Source of the DNA: Cyclobacteriaceae bacterium
Lineage (GTDB): Bacteria; Bacteroidota; Bacteroidia; Cytophagales; Cyclobacteriaceae
Direction: 5' to 3'
DNA length: 64,000 nt
Assembly (NCBI GenBank): GCA_019638355.1
Contig: JAHBTY010000004.1
Coordinates: forward strand, 434,001-498,000
The notes below the pieces were generated by a model, which saw only the letters and a list, made by a program, of their open reading frames with translations, did not search any database and had not been told where the DNA came from. The translations under genes and the position numbers were made by a program. Shown in pieces: positions 44,732 to 53,408 of the stretch; the first letter of the stretch is position 1; each line of letters starts with the position of its first letter.

Positions 44732-45259
44732 TTAAAAGTTCTTTTCGTTTACTTCTGAAGCACCGTTGGCTTTCAGAATCTGACTTATCTCTTCTTTACT
44801 CAATTTGTTTACAGCAAGATCAATGGCCATCACATGCTTATCATCTGTGCTGCGGATATCATACGATCGTGGTGTTTTATAAGGCTTCATATCGCTTACA
44901 ATAAAGAAGGTAGCCACCATGCCGAGTGCTGCCAATAGCACCGTTAACTCGAAAGTTACCGGAATAAAGGGTGGTAGCGATATGAAATTTTTACCTCCTA
45001 TGATCATGGGCCAGTCGAAACCCAGCATCCAGATTTGCATGGTTAATGCAAGGGAAGTACCGGTTAAACCAAACAAAAATGCTGCAATTGGTAAACGCGA
45101 GCGCTTATATCCCAAAGCTTCGTCCAAACCATGCACCGGAAACGGAGTATAAACTTCGTGTATCTTCACACCTTTGCCACGAATGCCTTCTACTCCGTGA
45201 AGCAGAATATCTTCATCGTCAAAAATGCCTACCAAAAATTTTTCGCTCGTACTGCTCAT
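44732..45259 (-). CDS. actD: Alternative Complex III subunit ActD (DUF3341)
   Basis: A 175-residue membrane subunit with two helices (about 57-78 and 100-120) and a cytoplasmic N-terminal domain (FLVGIFDDEDILLHGVEGIRGKG ... YTPFPVHGLDEALG) typical of DUF3341/ActD. It has no cofactor motif and is thought to stabilise the ACIII membrane arm. It starts 1 base before the end of actC. Confidence 0.93.
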   Translation of the reverse strand: MSSTSEKFLVGIFDDEDILLHGVEGIRGKGVKIHEVYTPFPVHGLDEALGYKRSRLPIAAFLFGLTGTSLALTMQIWMLGFDWPMIIGGKNFISLPPFIPVTFELTVLLAALGMVATFFIVSDMKPYKTPRSYDIRSTDDKHVMAIDLAVNKLSKEEISQILKANGASEVNEKNF

Positions 45260-45260
45260 A

Positions 45261-46634
45261 TTAATGCTTCTTTTCGGAAGATGATTTAATGATACTTTTT
45301 ACCTCTGCCATGTTAATTACCGGGAAAAACTTGGCAAACAGGAAGAATGCTGTAAAGAATAAACCGAATGTGAAAATGTATTCACCCAAATCGTACATGG
45401 TAGGGTAAAACATTGACCAGCTTGAAGGCAGGTAATCGCGGTGGATGGAGGTTACGATAATTACGAAACGCTCGAACCACATACCGATATTTACAATGAT
45501 TGATAATACAAAGGTTGCTGCAATGTTGGTTCTTAATTTCTTGAACCAGAAGAGCTGTGGTGAAATTACGTTACAAGTCATCATTGACCAGTAAGCCCAC
45601 CAATACGGACCGGTTGCTCTGTTATAGAAGGCGTAGAATTCGGCAGGTACCATGCCGTACCAGGCTACGAAAAATTCAGTGATGTAAGCTATACCCACAA
45701 TTGAACCGGTGATGATGATTACAATGTTCATCAACTCAATGTGGTAAATGGTAATATAATCTTCCAGCTTAAATACTTTGCGTGTTACAATCAGCAAGGT
45801 TAACACCATAGCAAACCCGGAGAAGATCGCACCCGCCACGAAGTAGGGTGGGAAAATAGTGGTGTGCCAGCCCGGTACAACCGAAGTAGCAAAGTCGAAT
45901 GATACGATGGTGTGTACCGAAAGTACCAGTGGTGTGGACAAACCCGCGAGGATCAAAGCCACCGACTCGTAACGCATCCATGTTTTTGCGGCTCCATCCC
46001 AACCAAAGCTAAGTGCATTGTAAATAGCTGCGCGGGTTTTGTTACCCATGCGGGTAGCCCGATCGCGGATAACTGCAAAATCAGGAATTAAACCGATGTA
46101 CCAGAATACAAGCGAAACGGTAAAGTATGTCGAGATGGCAAATACATCCCACAACAGTGGGGAGTTGAAGTTAGCCCACAACGAACCCCAGGTGTTTGGC
46201 AACGGAAGTGCCCAGTAGAAACCAAGCCACAAACGCCCCATGTGTGCGAGCGGGAACGTTGCCGCGCAAATAACCGCGAAAATTGTCATCGCTTCTGCAG
46301 CTCGGTTGATGGACATTCTCCACTTTTGGCGGAATAGCAACAAGATGGCGGAAATAAGTGTACCTGCGTGACCAATACCTACCCACCACACGAAGTTGGT
46401 GATGTCCCAGGCCCAGCCTACTGTTTTATTCAACCCCCATACACCAATTCCTTCCCATAAAAGTGTGGCCAAGCAATAAAAGCCAAACAGAAAAAGAATA
46501 AGTGATATACCCATGGCTATCCACCATGATCCTGTTGGCTTATTCTCTACGTGCCGGCTAATATCTTCCGACACATCGCGAACGGTTTTTCCGCCAGTGA
46601 TTAGTGATTCCCGTACTGATGAAGTTGCTTGCAT
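45261..46634 (-). CDS. actC: Alternative Complex III subunit ActC (NrfD/PsrC-like quinol-binding protein)
   Basis: A 457-residue NrfD/PsrC family protein with about ten helices. Motifs include WWVGIGHAGTLISAILLLFRQKWR, ATFPLAHMGRLWLGFYW and VHTIVSFDFATSVVPGWHTTIFPPYFVAGAIFSG. This subunit, with ActF, is thought to hold the menaquinol site of ACIII and to couple its oxidation to charge movement. It lies 33 bases after actB. Confidence 0.95.
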   Translation of the reverse strand: MQATSSVRESLITGGKTVRDVSEDISRHVENKPTGSWWIAMGISLILFLFGFYCLATLLWEGIGVWGLNKTVGWAWDITNFVWWVGIGHAGTLISAILLLFRQKWRMSINRAAEAMTIFAVICAATFPLAHMGRLWLGFYWALPLPNTWGSLWANFNSPLLWDVFAISTYFTVSLVFWYIGLIPDFAVIRDRATRMGNKTRAAIYNALSFGWDGAAKTWMRYESVALILAGLSTPLVLSVHTIVSFDFATSVVPGWHTTIFPPYFVAGAIFSGFAMVLTLLIVTRKVFKLEDYITIYHIELMNIVIIITGSIVGIAYITEFFVAWYGMVPAEFYAFYNRATGPYWWAYWSMMTCNVISPQLFWFKKLRTNIAATFVLSIIVNIGMWFERFVIIVTSIHRDYLPSSWSMFYPTMYDLGEYIFTFGLFFTAFFLFAKFFPVINMAEVKSIIKSSSEKKH

Positions 46635-46667
46635 ACTTTAATTCGTATCAGTTCCTGTTCAAAAATT

Positions 46668-49600
46668 TTATGCGTTCTTAGATTCCTTGTCTTTGTTGCG
46701 GATTTTAGTGAGGTAGAAAATATTTGGTTTAACTCCTATTTCCTCCAACACCCGGTAAGCACGTGGGTTCGTAACCTTCTTATCGATTCCATAATCCACA
46801 ACGGTTTCCTCTTTTCCGTCAACTATTACTTTTTTGTACTGGGTTTCGATGCCCAACACTTTACTGATTTTGCTTTCCGGATCGTTCATATCACCAAACA
46901 AAATGGCTCCTGTTGAACATGCCGCCTGACAAGCTGTAACCACCTCACCGTCTTGTACGGGTCTGCGTTCTTTCTTTGCATTAAGCTTACCTGCCTGGAT
47001 ACGTTGCGCACAGAATGAACATTTCTCCATTACCCCGCGTGAACGAACAGTTACATCCGGGTTCAATACCATCCGGCCCAAGTCAGTATTCATGGCAGGG
47101 TTAGCCTGCAAGAATTTCTGGTTATCGTGATATTTAAACCAATTGAAACGTCTTACTTTATAAGGACAGTTGTTGGCACAATAGCGTGTACCAATGCAAC
47201 GGTTATACGTCATCTGGTTTAGGCCTTCTGTGCTGTGTGTGGTAGCGGCAACCGGGCAAACCGTTTCGCAAGGTGCGTTGTTACAATGCTGACACAACAT
47301 TGGCTGGAATACAACTTCAGGATTATCTGAAGCTTTTTCCAAACCCTGGTAATCATCTACTGCTGCCTCCGTAGAGTAGTAGCGATCAATACGCAACCAA
47401 TGCATCTCTCTGCGATTGATTACTTCCTGCTTACCCACCAGCGCTACGTTATTTTCTACATTACAAGCCACCACACATGATCCGCAACCGGTACACGTGT
47501 TCAAGTCGATGGCCATTCCCCAGTGGTGATTCTTATACTCATGGCCTTTCCACAAACTCAATGACCCCGGTGGCACTTTCTTATCCCATGAAGTTATTTT
47601 GGGCGCTTTCTCATTCCATTCTTGCGGGTTGTGCAGGTAGTCGGCAAGTAAAGATTCCTGCACCACATTTGCACGACCCATATACGTTTGGTGTATCTGA
47701 GTTTGAGCTATCTGGAAAGGAGTATCTGTCTTCTCTATTTTAACACCGGAAGTAATGCTGTACCCTAATGACTCACCGAGGCTAAGTAATGGATACGCAT
47801 TTTGACCAATATCTTTACCAACAAGTCCTACGCTGGTTCTACCATAACCCAATGCAACACCTAATGTTCCTTGAGCCTGACCAGGCTGAACCAATGCAGC
47901 TACGGTTATTGTCTTTCCATTTGCTGAAACGTTTACCAGTTGGGTTCTACCCTCTGCATCGTTTTCAATACCCAACGTCTCGGCATCCTTCAAAGAAATC
48001 GTTACATAATGATCCCACGTTGCTTTGGTAATAGGATCGGGTAACTCTTGCAACAATGGGTTGTTGGCTTGCGATCCGGTACCCAGTCCACAGGTTTCAT
48101 AAATAACCAGCTCAAAGCCTGAGTTCGATGCCTTGTAGGTAGAAGCAATCGCAGACAAAGCACTATCTACATTTCCATTGAAGGAATACGCTTGTGTGCT
48201 GGCGGGTAATTCAAATACGCCATCGTACAAACACTTGTCCCAAAACGATTGGAGATCCAATCCGGTGGAAGCACCATAGAACCGGTTTTTCCAATAATTC
48301 TGTACAAAAGTGAAATAATCGGTAGTTGCTTCACCGGCCCACACCAAGAAACTTTCTTGTGCCTGGCGGGTTTTGAATATCGGTGTTATGGTTGGTTGCG
48401 ATAAACTGAATGAATTCAATTTGGGTTCAGCATCGTTCCATGACTCTAAATAATGATGATCGGCAGCAATATATGCTGAGGCCGAAGCAGTTTCATCAGG
48501 TGTTGTTGAAGTTGAAACAGTAAGACTTATGCCTTTTAATGCTTTGCCTAACTCTGCCCCTTGCGGATGATCATAAACCGGGTTACAGTTGTAGAAGATA
48601 ACACCATCCACTTTACCGCTGGTAGCTTCAGCAACGAATGCGGACATCTCTTCATCGTTACCTTGACGGAAGTTAACCGGGGCACTTGTGTTGATGGTGG
48701 TGCCGTAACTTCCCAACAAGTTGTTGATAGCGTTTACAACAACCTGAACATGCTTGTCATTCGAGCCACTTACTACCAACGCCTTTCCGGCATTTGCTTT
48801 CAGTTCGGCTGCTGCTTTTTCAAGGTAGGTAATACCTTCTATTCCGGTAGAACCACTGCCTGAAATCAACTTATAAAGTTGTGCTACTACCAATCCTTCC
48901 TGCGAAGGCTTAATAGCAGTACGGTAATCGGCATTCGCACCTGTTAATGATAAGTTAGATTCGAACGCATATAAACGCGACATCTCTTTCTTATCGGCTG
49001 TGATTTCGCGGTTAACGGCAAACTGTTTGGTAAATTCTATTGGCGACAACCAGGTGCCCAAGAAATCGGCTCCCACACTTACAATTACTTTAGCCTTGCT
49101 GAAATCGTAAGAAGGAATGATAGCCGCACCAATTGACTCCTGGTTTGCTTTTGTTATTCCGTAGTAAGAAACAGGATCGTACTGAACAACTTTGGTGGTA
49201 GGATACTTAGCCTTGAATTTTTCGATAGCTGCTTTGGTGCTTGGACTAAGAATGGTGTTGCTCACAATTCTAATCTGGCCACCTTTGGCTGCGATCTCGT
49301 TTAACTTGGCTAAAATTTCTTTATCAATTGTTTCCCAATCCGAAAGCTTCTCGCCTATCCGTGGGCCACGTAACCGGAAGTTGTCATAGAGCGAAAGCAC
49401 CGATGCTTCAACCTGTGCACTGGTTCCGCCCATTGTTACTTTCGAAAGGCTATTGCCCTCAACCTTAATCGGGCGACCGTCTCTAACCTTCACAACAATA
49501 CTGCAATAATCGCCACCATTAATATAGGTGCTGGCGTAGTAGTTAGGAATACCCGGATCAGCATCAACGGGTTTGCTTACGTATGGAATTGCTTTGCGAA

Positions 49601-49787
49601 TGGGTGCTTCGCAGGCAGCTAACGAAGCCGCAGCTACGCTAAAGCCCATCATCTTAAGAAAATCCCTGCGCGAGTGCCCTGCATCTTCCTCTACGGCAAG
49701 ATCAACAAACTCCTTGTCTGCGTTTTTAACAAACTTGGGGTCGTTTTTCAGTTGGGCTAATCCTTTCCAGTATGTTTTTGTAGTCAT
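46668..49787 (-). CDS. actB: Alternative Complex III subunit ActB, Fe-S molybdopterin-oxidoreductase-like
   Basis: A 1039-residue periplasmic subunit. A TAT signal with lipobox (SRRDFLKMMGFSVAAASLAAC) begins near residue 53. The large middle part resembles molybdopterin oxidoreductases but has no recognisable molybdenum site, as usual for ActB. The C-terminal ferredoxin-like part carries four Cys clusters: CTGCGSCVVAC, CQHCNNAPCETVC, CIGTRYCANNC and CSFC...ACQAAC. It relays electrons from menaquinol to the ActA/ActE hemes. The ATG at 49787 (MTTKTYWKGL) is chosen over upstream starts. Confidence 0.95.
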   Translation of the reverse strand: MTTKTYWKGLAQLKNDPKFVKNADKEFVDLAVEEDAGHSRRDFLKMMGFSVAAASLAACEAPIRKAIPYVSKPVDADPGIPNYYASTYINGGDYCSIVVKVRDGRPIKVEGNSLSKVTMGGTSAQVEASVLSLYDNFRLRGPRIGEKLSDWETIDKEILAKLNEIAAKGGQIRIVSNTILSPSTKAAIEKFKAKYPTTKVVQYDPVSYYGITKANQESIGAAIIPSYDFSKAKVIVSVGADFLGTWLSPIEFTKQFAVNREITADKKEMSRLYAFESNLSLTGANADYRTAIKPSQEGLVVAQLYKLISGSGSTGIEGITYLEKAAAELKANAGKALVVSGSNDKHVQVVVNAINNLLGSYGTTINTSAPVNFRQGNDEEMSAFVAEATSGKVDGVIFYNCNPVYDHPQGAELGKALKGISLTVSTSTTPDETASASAYIAADHHYLESWNDAEPKLNSFSLSQPTITPIFKTRQAQESFLVWAGEATTDYFTFVQNYWKNRFYGASTGLDLQSFWDKCLYDGVFELPASTQAYSFNGNVDSALSAIASTYKASNSGFELVIYETCGLGTGSQANNPLLQELPDPITKATWDHYVTISLKDAETLGIENDAEGRTQLVNVSANGKTITVAALVQPGQAQGTLGVALGYGRTSVGLVGKDIGQNAYPLLSLGESLGYSITSGVKIEKTDTPFQIAQTQIHQTYMGRANVVQESLLADYLHNPQEWNEKAPKITSWDKKVPPGSLSLWKGHEYKNHHWGMAIDLNTCTGCGSCVVACNVENNVALVGKQEVINRREMHWLRIDRYYSTEAAVDDYQGLEKASDNPEVVFQPMLCQHCNNAPCETVCPVAATTHSTEGLNQMTYNRCIGTRYCANNCPYKVRRFNWFKYHDNQKFLQANPAMNTDLGRMVLNPDVTVRSRGVMEKCSFCAQRIQAGKLNAKKERRPVQDGEVVTACQAACSTGAILFGDMNDPESKISKVLGIETQYKKVIVDGKEETVVDYGIDKKVTNPRAYRVLEEIGVKPNIFYLTKIRNKDKESKNA

Positions 49788-49827
49788 ATGTTCAAAAAAT
49801 CCGGGTCGAGTTCTAAAAACTAAAATC

Positions 49828-51087
49828 CTAATAGTGACACTTGGCACATTCCAAACCGCCAATGTCTTCTACTTTCAATGCTTTTTTGCTGTTGTGTAGT
49901 TCAAGCAACTTGTCATAGTACGCGTTGCCTTTCGTATTCACATCTGTTTTACGATGGCAGTCAATGCACCAGCCCATCGTTAACAATGAGTATTGTTTTA
50001 CCACATCCATTTCTTCAATCGGGCCATGGCAGGTCTGACATTCAATGCCACCCACATTATTATGTTGTGCGTGATTGAAGTATGCCAGATCGGGCAGGTT
50101 GTGAATGCGCACCCATTCAATTGGCTTTTGTTTGCCGGTATAAGAACCTGTTGCCGGATCGTACCCAATAGCAGCATAGATTTTACTGATCTCAGTTGTG
50201 CCGGTATTGGTACCCTCACGGATTTGTGAGTGGCAATTCATACAGATGTTAGCTGACGGGATGTTGGCTTGCTTACCTTTTAGGGCACCGGTATGGCAAT
50301 AGCGACACTCAATTTCATATTGCCCTGCGTGAATCTTGTGCGAGAAGGCAATAGGTTGTTTGGGCTGATAGTTCTGTTGAATACCAATAGAGTAAAGCCC
50401 ATCGATTACATTCTTAAAGGTTATAGAGGCTACCAGGAATACAACTATAAAGATGAAGGCCGGACTCTTTATAGCTGAGTTTAGCGTGTACTTGGAATGA
50501 ACTATCTCCTTATCATCTTCTGAAAGATCTTTTTGATCCAGGTATTTCTTAAGGGCATTTATAATAAGTCCCAGAATGATGAGCAACAAAACCAGAATTA
50601 CAACAAGGCCAATTAATATGGCATTGAGGTAACCGGAAGGAACGCCTTCACCACCTCCAGCGGTATTGGCTGTTGTTGTTCCTGGTTGAGGAGCGTCAAC
50701 TTTGTTGGCCTCGGCTTTAACATAGGCCAGAATGCTTAATATCTGTTCATCGGTATAACTGGTGAAGGCCGTCATCTGGCTCTTGTTATACTCGTTGTAA
50801 ATTTTATTGGCATAAGCATCACCACTGGCAATTACCCGGGCCGGGTTACGTACCCAATCCAATATCCACTGCACGGAAGGAGCTCTGTCTTCCACTCCGG
50901 CAAGGGCGGGCCCTACCAATTTTTGCTTTACACGATGGCAAGACTTACAGTTGCCATTAAACAAAGCTTCACCAGCTTTGATGGCAGCTTCATCGGTTGG
51001 GATTTGTTGGGCGAATGCGAATGAGTTAAAAAGGAATACGAGGGCGAGAGTTAAAATCGTAACGGGACGAGATAATCTTTTCTTCAT
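49828..51087 (-). CDS. actA: Alternative Complex III subunit ActA, multiheme cytochrome c with fused N-terminal monoheme domain
   Basis: A 419-residue cytochrome. A signal peptide is followed by a monoheme domain (CKSCH at 47-51), a low-complexity linker, a membrane helix (about 158-185) and the ActA pentaheme part with CRYCH, CMNCH, CQTCH, CIDCH and CAKCH. In total there are six CxxCH motifs. ActA lies at the periplasmic end of ACIII and receives electrons from ActB; the fused monoheme domain is common in Bacteroidetes. It is the first gene of the respiratory operon; its promoter is described separately. Confidence 0.95.
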   Translation of the reverse strand: MKKRLSRPVTILTLALVFLFNSFAFAQQIPTDEAAIKAGEALFNGNCKSCHRVKQKLVGPALAGVEDRAPSVQWILDWVRNPARVIASGDAYANKIYNEYNKSQMTAFTSYTDEQILSILAYVKAEANKVDAPQPGTTTANTAGGGEGVPSGYLNAILIGLVVILVLLLIILGLIINALKKYLDQKDLSEDDKEIVHSKYTLNSAIKSPAFIFIVVFLVASITFKNVIDGLYSIGIQQNYQPKQPIAFSHKIHAGQYEIECRYCHTGALKGKQANIPSANICMNCHSQIREGTNTGTTEISKIYAAIGYDPATGSYTGKQKPIEWVRIHNLPDLAYFNHAQHNNVGGIECQTCHGPIEEMDVVKQYSLLTMGWCIDCHRKTDVNTKGNAYYDKLLELHNSKKALKVEDIGGLECAKCHY

Positions 51088-51127
51088 CGTTGCACGTTTA
51101 GGATAACCGCTTTTTTACGGAATCGCA

Positions 51128-51158
51128 CAAATCTACATGCCAAATGCCTTATTTCAAA
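51128..51158 (-). promoter_or_regulatory. Bacteroidetes-type promoter of the ACIII/oxidase operon
   Basis: On the minus strand TTTG (plus-strand positions 51155-51158) is separated by exactly 19 bases from TAGATTTG (51128-51135), matching the Bacteroidetes sigma consensus TTTG-N19-TAnnTTTG. Transcription would start near 51120, giving a leader of about 33 bases before the actA ATG at 51087. Confidence 0.7.
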
Positions 51159-51325
51159 TTAATTTTAGTGAGTGGTACAATAATTTTAAAGGTGTTTGCA
51201 ACCGTGTTTACCCAATCCTGTTGTGATGAGTTGCGGATTGTTAAACAGCTCTTGAAAATAGGATTCAGGTTAAAGAAGATTCGCAATCTAATTTAGAATT
51301 GATTTAAATTATACACACTTAAAAA

Positions 51326-51899
51326 ATGTCGCCATTCGAATATGTTAGTGTTCTCATTTCCATCATTTTAGGATTGGGAATAACCCAAATAGTAACTGGT
51401 GTTGCCGATGTAATACAAAACTGGCGCAATGTAAAGCTGTATTTACCACATGCTTTATGGGTTATGTTTGTATTCTTTCTGCACATGCAAGAGCGGTGGG
51501 TACTCTACGAAATGTGAACAATCACCAACTGGAAACTTCCGGTTTTTCTTTTCACAATTTTATACCCGAATTGGTCTTTTTATCCTGGCGCGGTTGTTAT
51601 TTCTAACTCTGTTGACTGTAAGCGAAATAGAAGAAACGGATTTTAAGCCATTCTACTTTTCAAATTTCAAGAAGTACTGCGGTATTGCGTTTATGCTTAC
51701 CATACTTTCAATTGTTGATAATATTCTGCTGAGCTCCTATTCATTATCAGAACAGCCGGTACAGTTATTTCTGTTGATTTTGTTTCCAGTTTTGATTCTA
51801 AAAGAACCAAAGCAATCTTGGATGCATGCCACTTTGGCCATACTTTTACTTATGCTAATTTTAATAAGTATGACACTGAAAGATTGGGTTATTAATTAA
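51326..51899 (+). pseudogene. decayed membrane-protein gene with stop codon and frameshift
   Basis: The first frame reads MSPFEYVSVLISIILGLGIT ... HMQERWVLYEM, then TGA at 51515-51517. The same frame continues with coherent protein-like sequence (NWKLPVFLFTILYP) to about 51568. There the reading continues one frame over (IGLFILARLLF ... LLLMLILISMTLKDWVIN) to the stop at 51897-51899. The two parts join into one multi-helix membrane protein of about 190 residues once the TGA is ignored and one extra base near 51569 is removed. Two separate lesions make a pseudogene more likely than a sequencing error. The end overlaps the galM-like gene by 4 bases. Confidence 0.75.
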
Positions 51900-53002
51900 T
51901 CTTTGAGCCCAAACTTATAAACCGTTTTTTGTTTATAGACTTCACCCGGTCTTAACACAGTAGGTGGAAAAGCTGGCTTATTGGGTGAATCCGGAAAATG
52001 TTGCGCCTCTAAACAAAAGGCCGTACGAAACTGATATTTCTTGCCGCCCTTACCAGCATCGGTGCCATCTAAAAAATTGCCGGAATAAAACTGAAGCCCA
52101 GGCTCGGTGGTCCATACTTCCATTACCCTACCCGATGTTGGTTCTGTAACAACAGCGGCAAGACTTAATCCATCGCCTTCGCGTTTTAATACCCAGTTAT
52201 GGTCATAGCCTTTACCATACTTTAACTGAACATCTTCCTGATTGATGCGGGCACCAATGGTTATTGGTTTGTTAAAATCAAATGGAGTTCCGGCAACAGG
52301 CTTTAACTCACCTGTTGGAATAAGGCCTTCATCTACCGGTGTAAAAGCATCGGCTATAATTTGTAACTCATGACTTAAGATATCGCCCACCCCTTCTCCA
52401 CCTAAGTTAAAGAATGAATGGTGGGTTAGGTTCACGATTGTAGGCATGTCGGTAGTTGCCTCATAATCGATGGTGAGTTCGTTTGCATCTGTTAATGTGT
52501 AAACAACTTTAGCTTTCAAGGTGCCGGGATAACCTTGTTCACCATCGGCACTGGTGTAAGCCAAGGCAACACTGTTTGATTTAATTTCTGTAACATCCCA
52601 GACTACATTATGAAATCCACCTGGTCCACCGTGCAAGGCATTCGCTCCATTGTTAGTTTCTAATTGATAGGTGGTTCCATCCAGTGTAAATTGTCCTTTA
52701 CCAATTCGGTTTCCATAGCGGCCTATCAAAGCTCCAAAGTATGGATTGCCCGATGGATATTGACTGGCTGAATCGTAGCCCAAAACAATATCGCCCAAGA
52801 TTCCATTTTTATCAGGCACCCAAAGACTAATTACTTTTCCTCCGTAAGGTGTGATGGTAGCCTTCAGACCATTAGCATTGGTTAATGTAACCGTTTGCTC
52901 ATTAAGAGAAGGTTGAGAAGTTGTATCCTTCATATCGTCTTGCTTTTTGGGAGCTGCGCATGCAATTGCCAGCAAACTCAAACCCACTAAAAATTTATTC
53001 AT
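51896..53002 (-). CDS. galM: aldose 1-epimerase, lipoprotein form
   Basis: A 368-residue galactose mutarotase with an N-terminal lipoprotein signal (MNKFLVGLSLLAIAC, Cys15), so it is probably periplasmic or outer-membrane bound. Family motifs are YGGKVISLWVPDKNG, GRYGNRIGKG, NGANALHGGPGGFHNVVW (catalytic His) and NLTHHSFFNLGG. The catalytic Glu lies in AFCLEAQHFPDSPN. It interconverts the alpha and beta anomers of sugars taken up by the cell. It converges with the pseudogene and shows no operon partner. Confidence 0.93.
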   Translation of the reverse strand: MNKFLVGLSLLAIACAAPKKQDDMKDTTSQPSLNEQTVTLTNANGLKATITPYGGKVISLWVPDKNGILGDIVLGYDSASQYPSGNPYFGALIGRYGNRIGKGQFTLDGTTYQLETNNGANALHGGPGGFHNVVWDVTEIKSNSVALAYTSADGEQGYPGTLKAKVVYTLTDANELTIDYEATTDMPTIVNLTHHSFFNLGGEGVGDILSHELQIIADAFTPVDEGLIPTGELKPVAGTPFDFNKPITIGARINQEDVQLKYGKGYDHNWVLKREGDGLSLAAVVTEPTSGRVMEVWTTEPGLQFYSGNFLDGTDAGKGGKKYQFRTAFCLEAQHFPDSPNKPAFPPTVLRPGEVYKQKTVYKFGLKD

Positions 53003-53143
53003 TGGGGAAAGATAGAGAAAAAAGTATTGGTGATGGTTGTAATTTATTGAATTGGGTTAACCCCTTTCAAGATTTGTTTTAATGCAAGACGGTGCTTGAA
53101 ATAACCGCATACCGAGATCAGTTTATGCAGCTTAAACCAAACA

Positions 53144-53175
53144 AAAAAAGAGAACCGAAGTGAGTTCTCTTTTTT
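53144..53175. terminator. bidirectional hairpin terminator between galM and tRNA-Cys
   Basis: AAAAAAGAGAAC (53144-53155) and GTTCTCTTTTTT (53164-53175) form a 12-base stem around an 8-base loop. The A-run on the left and T-run on the right allow termination on either strand. On the minus strand it lies about 60 bases past the tRNA-Cys gene. Confidence 0.65.
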
Positions 53176-53177
53176 CA

Positions 53178-53220
53178 GAGGTTCCGAGCGGTCCCGATAA
53201 CCATCGGGACGAACCGCTAC
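53178..53220 (-). repeat. remnant of the tRNA-Cys 3' end interrupted by a palindrome
   Basis: GAGGTTCCGAGCGG at 53178-53191 repeats the bases at 53234-53247, which are the 3' end of tRNA-Cys. CGAACCGCT follows after an 18-base palindrome, TCCCGATAACCATCGGGA (53192-53209), which takes the place of the three bases ATT of the true T-loop. The copy thus holds the T-arm and acceptor 3' strand with a hairpin inserted in the T-loop. Confidence 0.65.
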
Positions 53221-53234
53221 GAAATATTAATGGG

Positions 53235-53305
53235 AGGTTCCGAGCGGATTCGAACCGCTGTAGGAGCTTTTGCAGAGCTCAGCCTAGCCACTCGGCCACG
53301 GAACC
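53235..53305 (-). tRNA. tRNA-Cys (GCA)
   Basis: Read on the minus strand, this folds as a 71-base cloverleaf. The acceptor stem is GGTTCCG (53305-53299) with CGGAACC (53242-53236), and T at 53235 is the discriminator, as in other tRNA-Cys. The anticodon stem GAGCT/AGCTC encloses loop CTGCAAA, giving anticodon GCA. The T-arm is AGCGG TTCGAAT CCGCT. CCA is not encoded exactly (CCCA follows). Confidence 0.9.
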
Positions 53306-53354
53306 TTTTTTTGATTTACAAAACTATAAAAATCACCCCGCTTTACAACCAACT

Positions 53355-53387
53355 TAAAAAAAGAAGGTGGCTATTTCAGCCACCTTC
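53355..53387 (-). terminator. rpsA terminator
   Basis: GAAGGTGGCT (53363-53372) and AGCCACCTTC (53378-53387) form a perfect 10-base stem with a 5-base loop. On the minus strand it is followed by seven T residues, 22 bases after the rpsA stop codon. This is a classic rho-independent terminator. Confidence 0.85.
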
Positions 53388-53408
53388 TGATATCGATAAC
53401 TTTTTTGG

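Noticed and set aside
51450-51899. Independent gene starting at 51450
   Set aside because: Its first 40 residues are out-of-frame readings of the upstream part; coherent membrane-protein sequence begins only near 51570, so it is the second half of a pseudogene.
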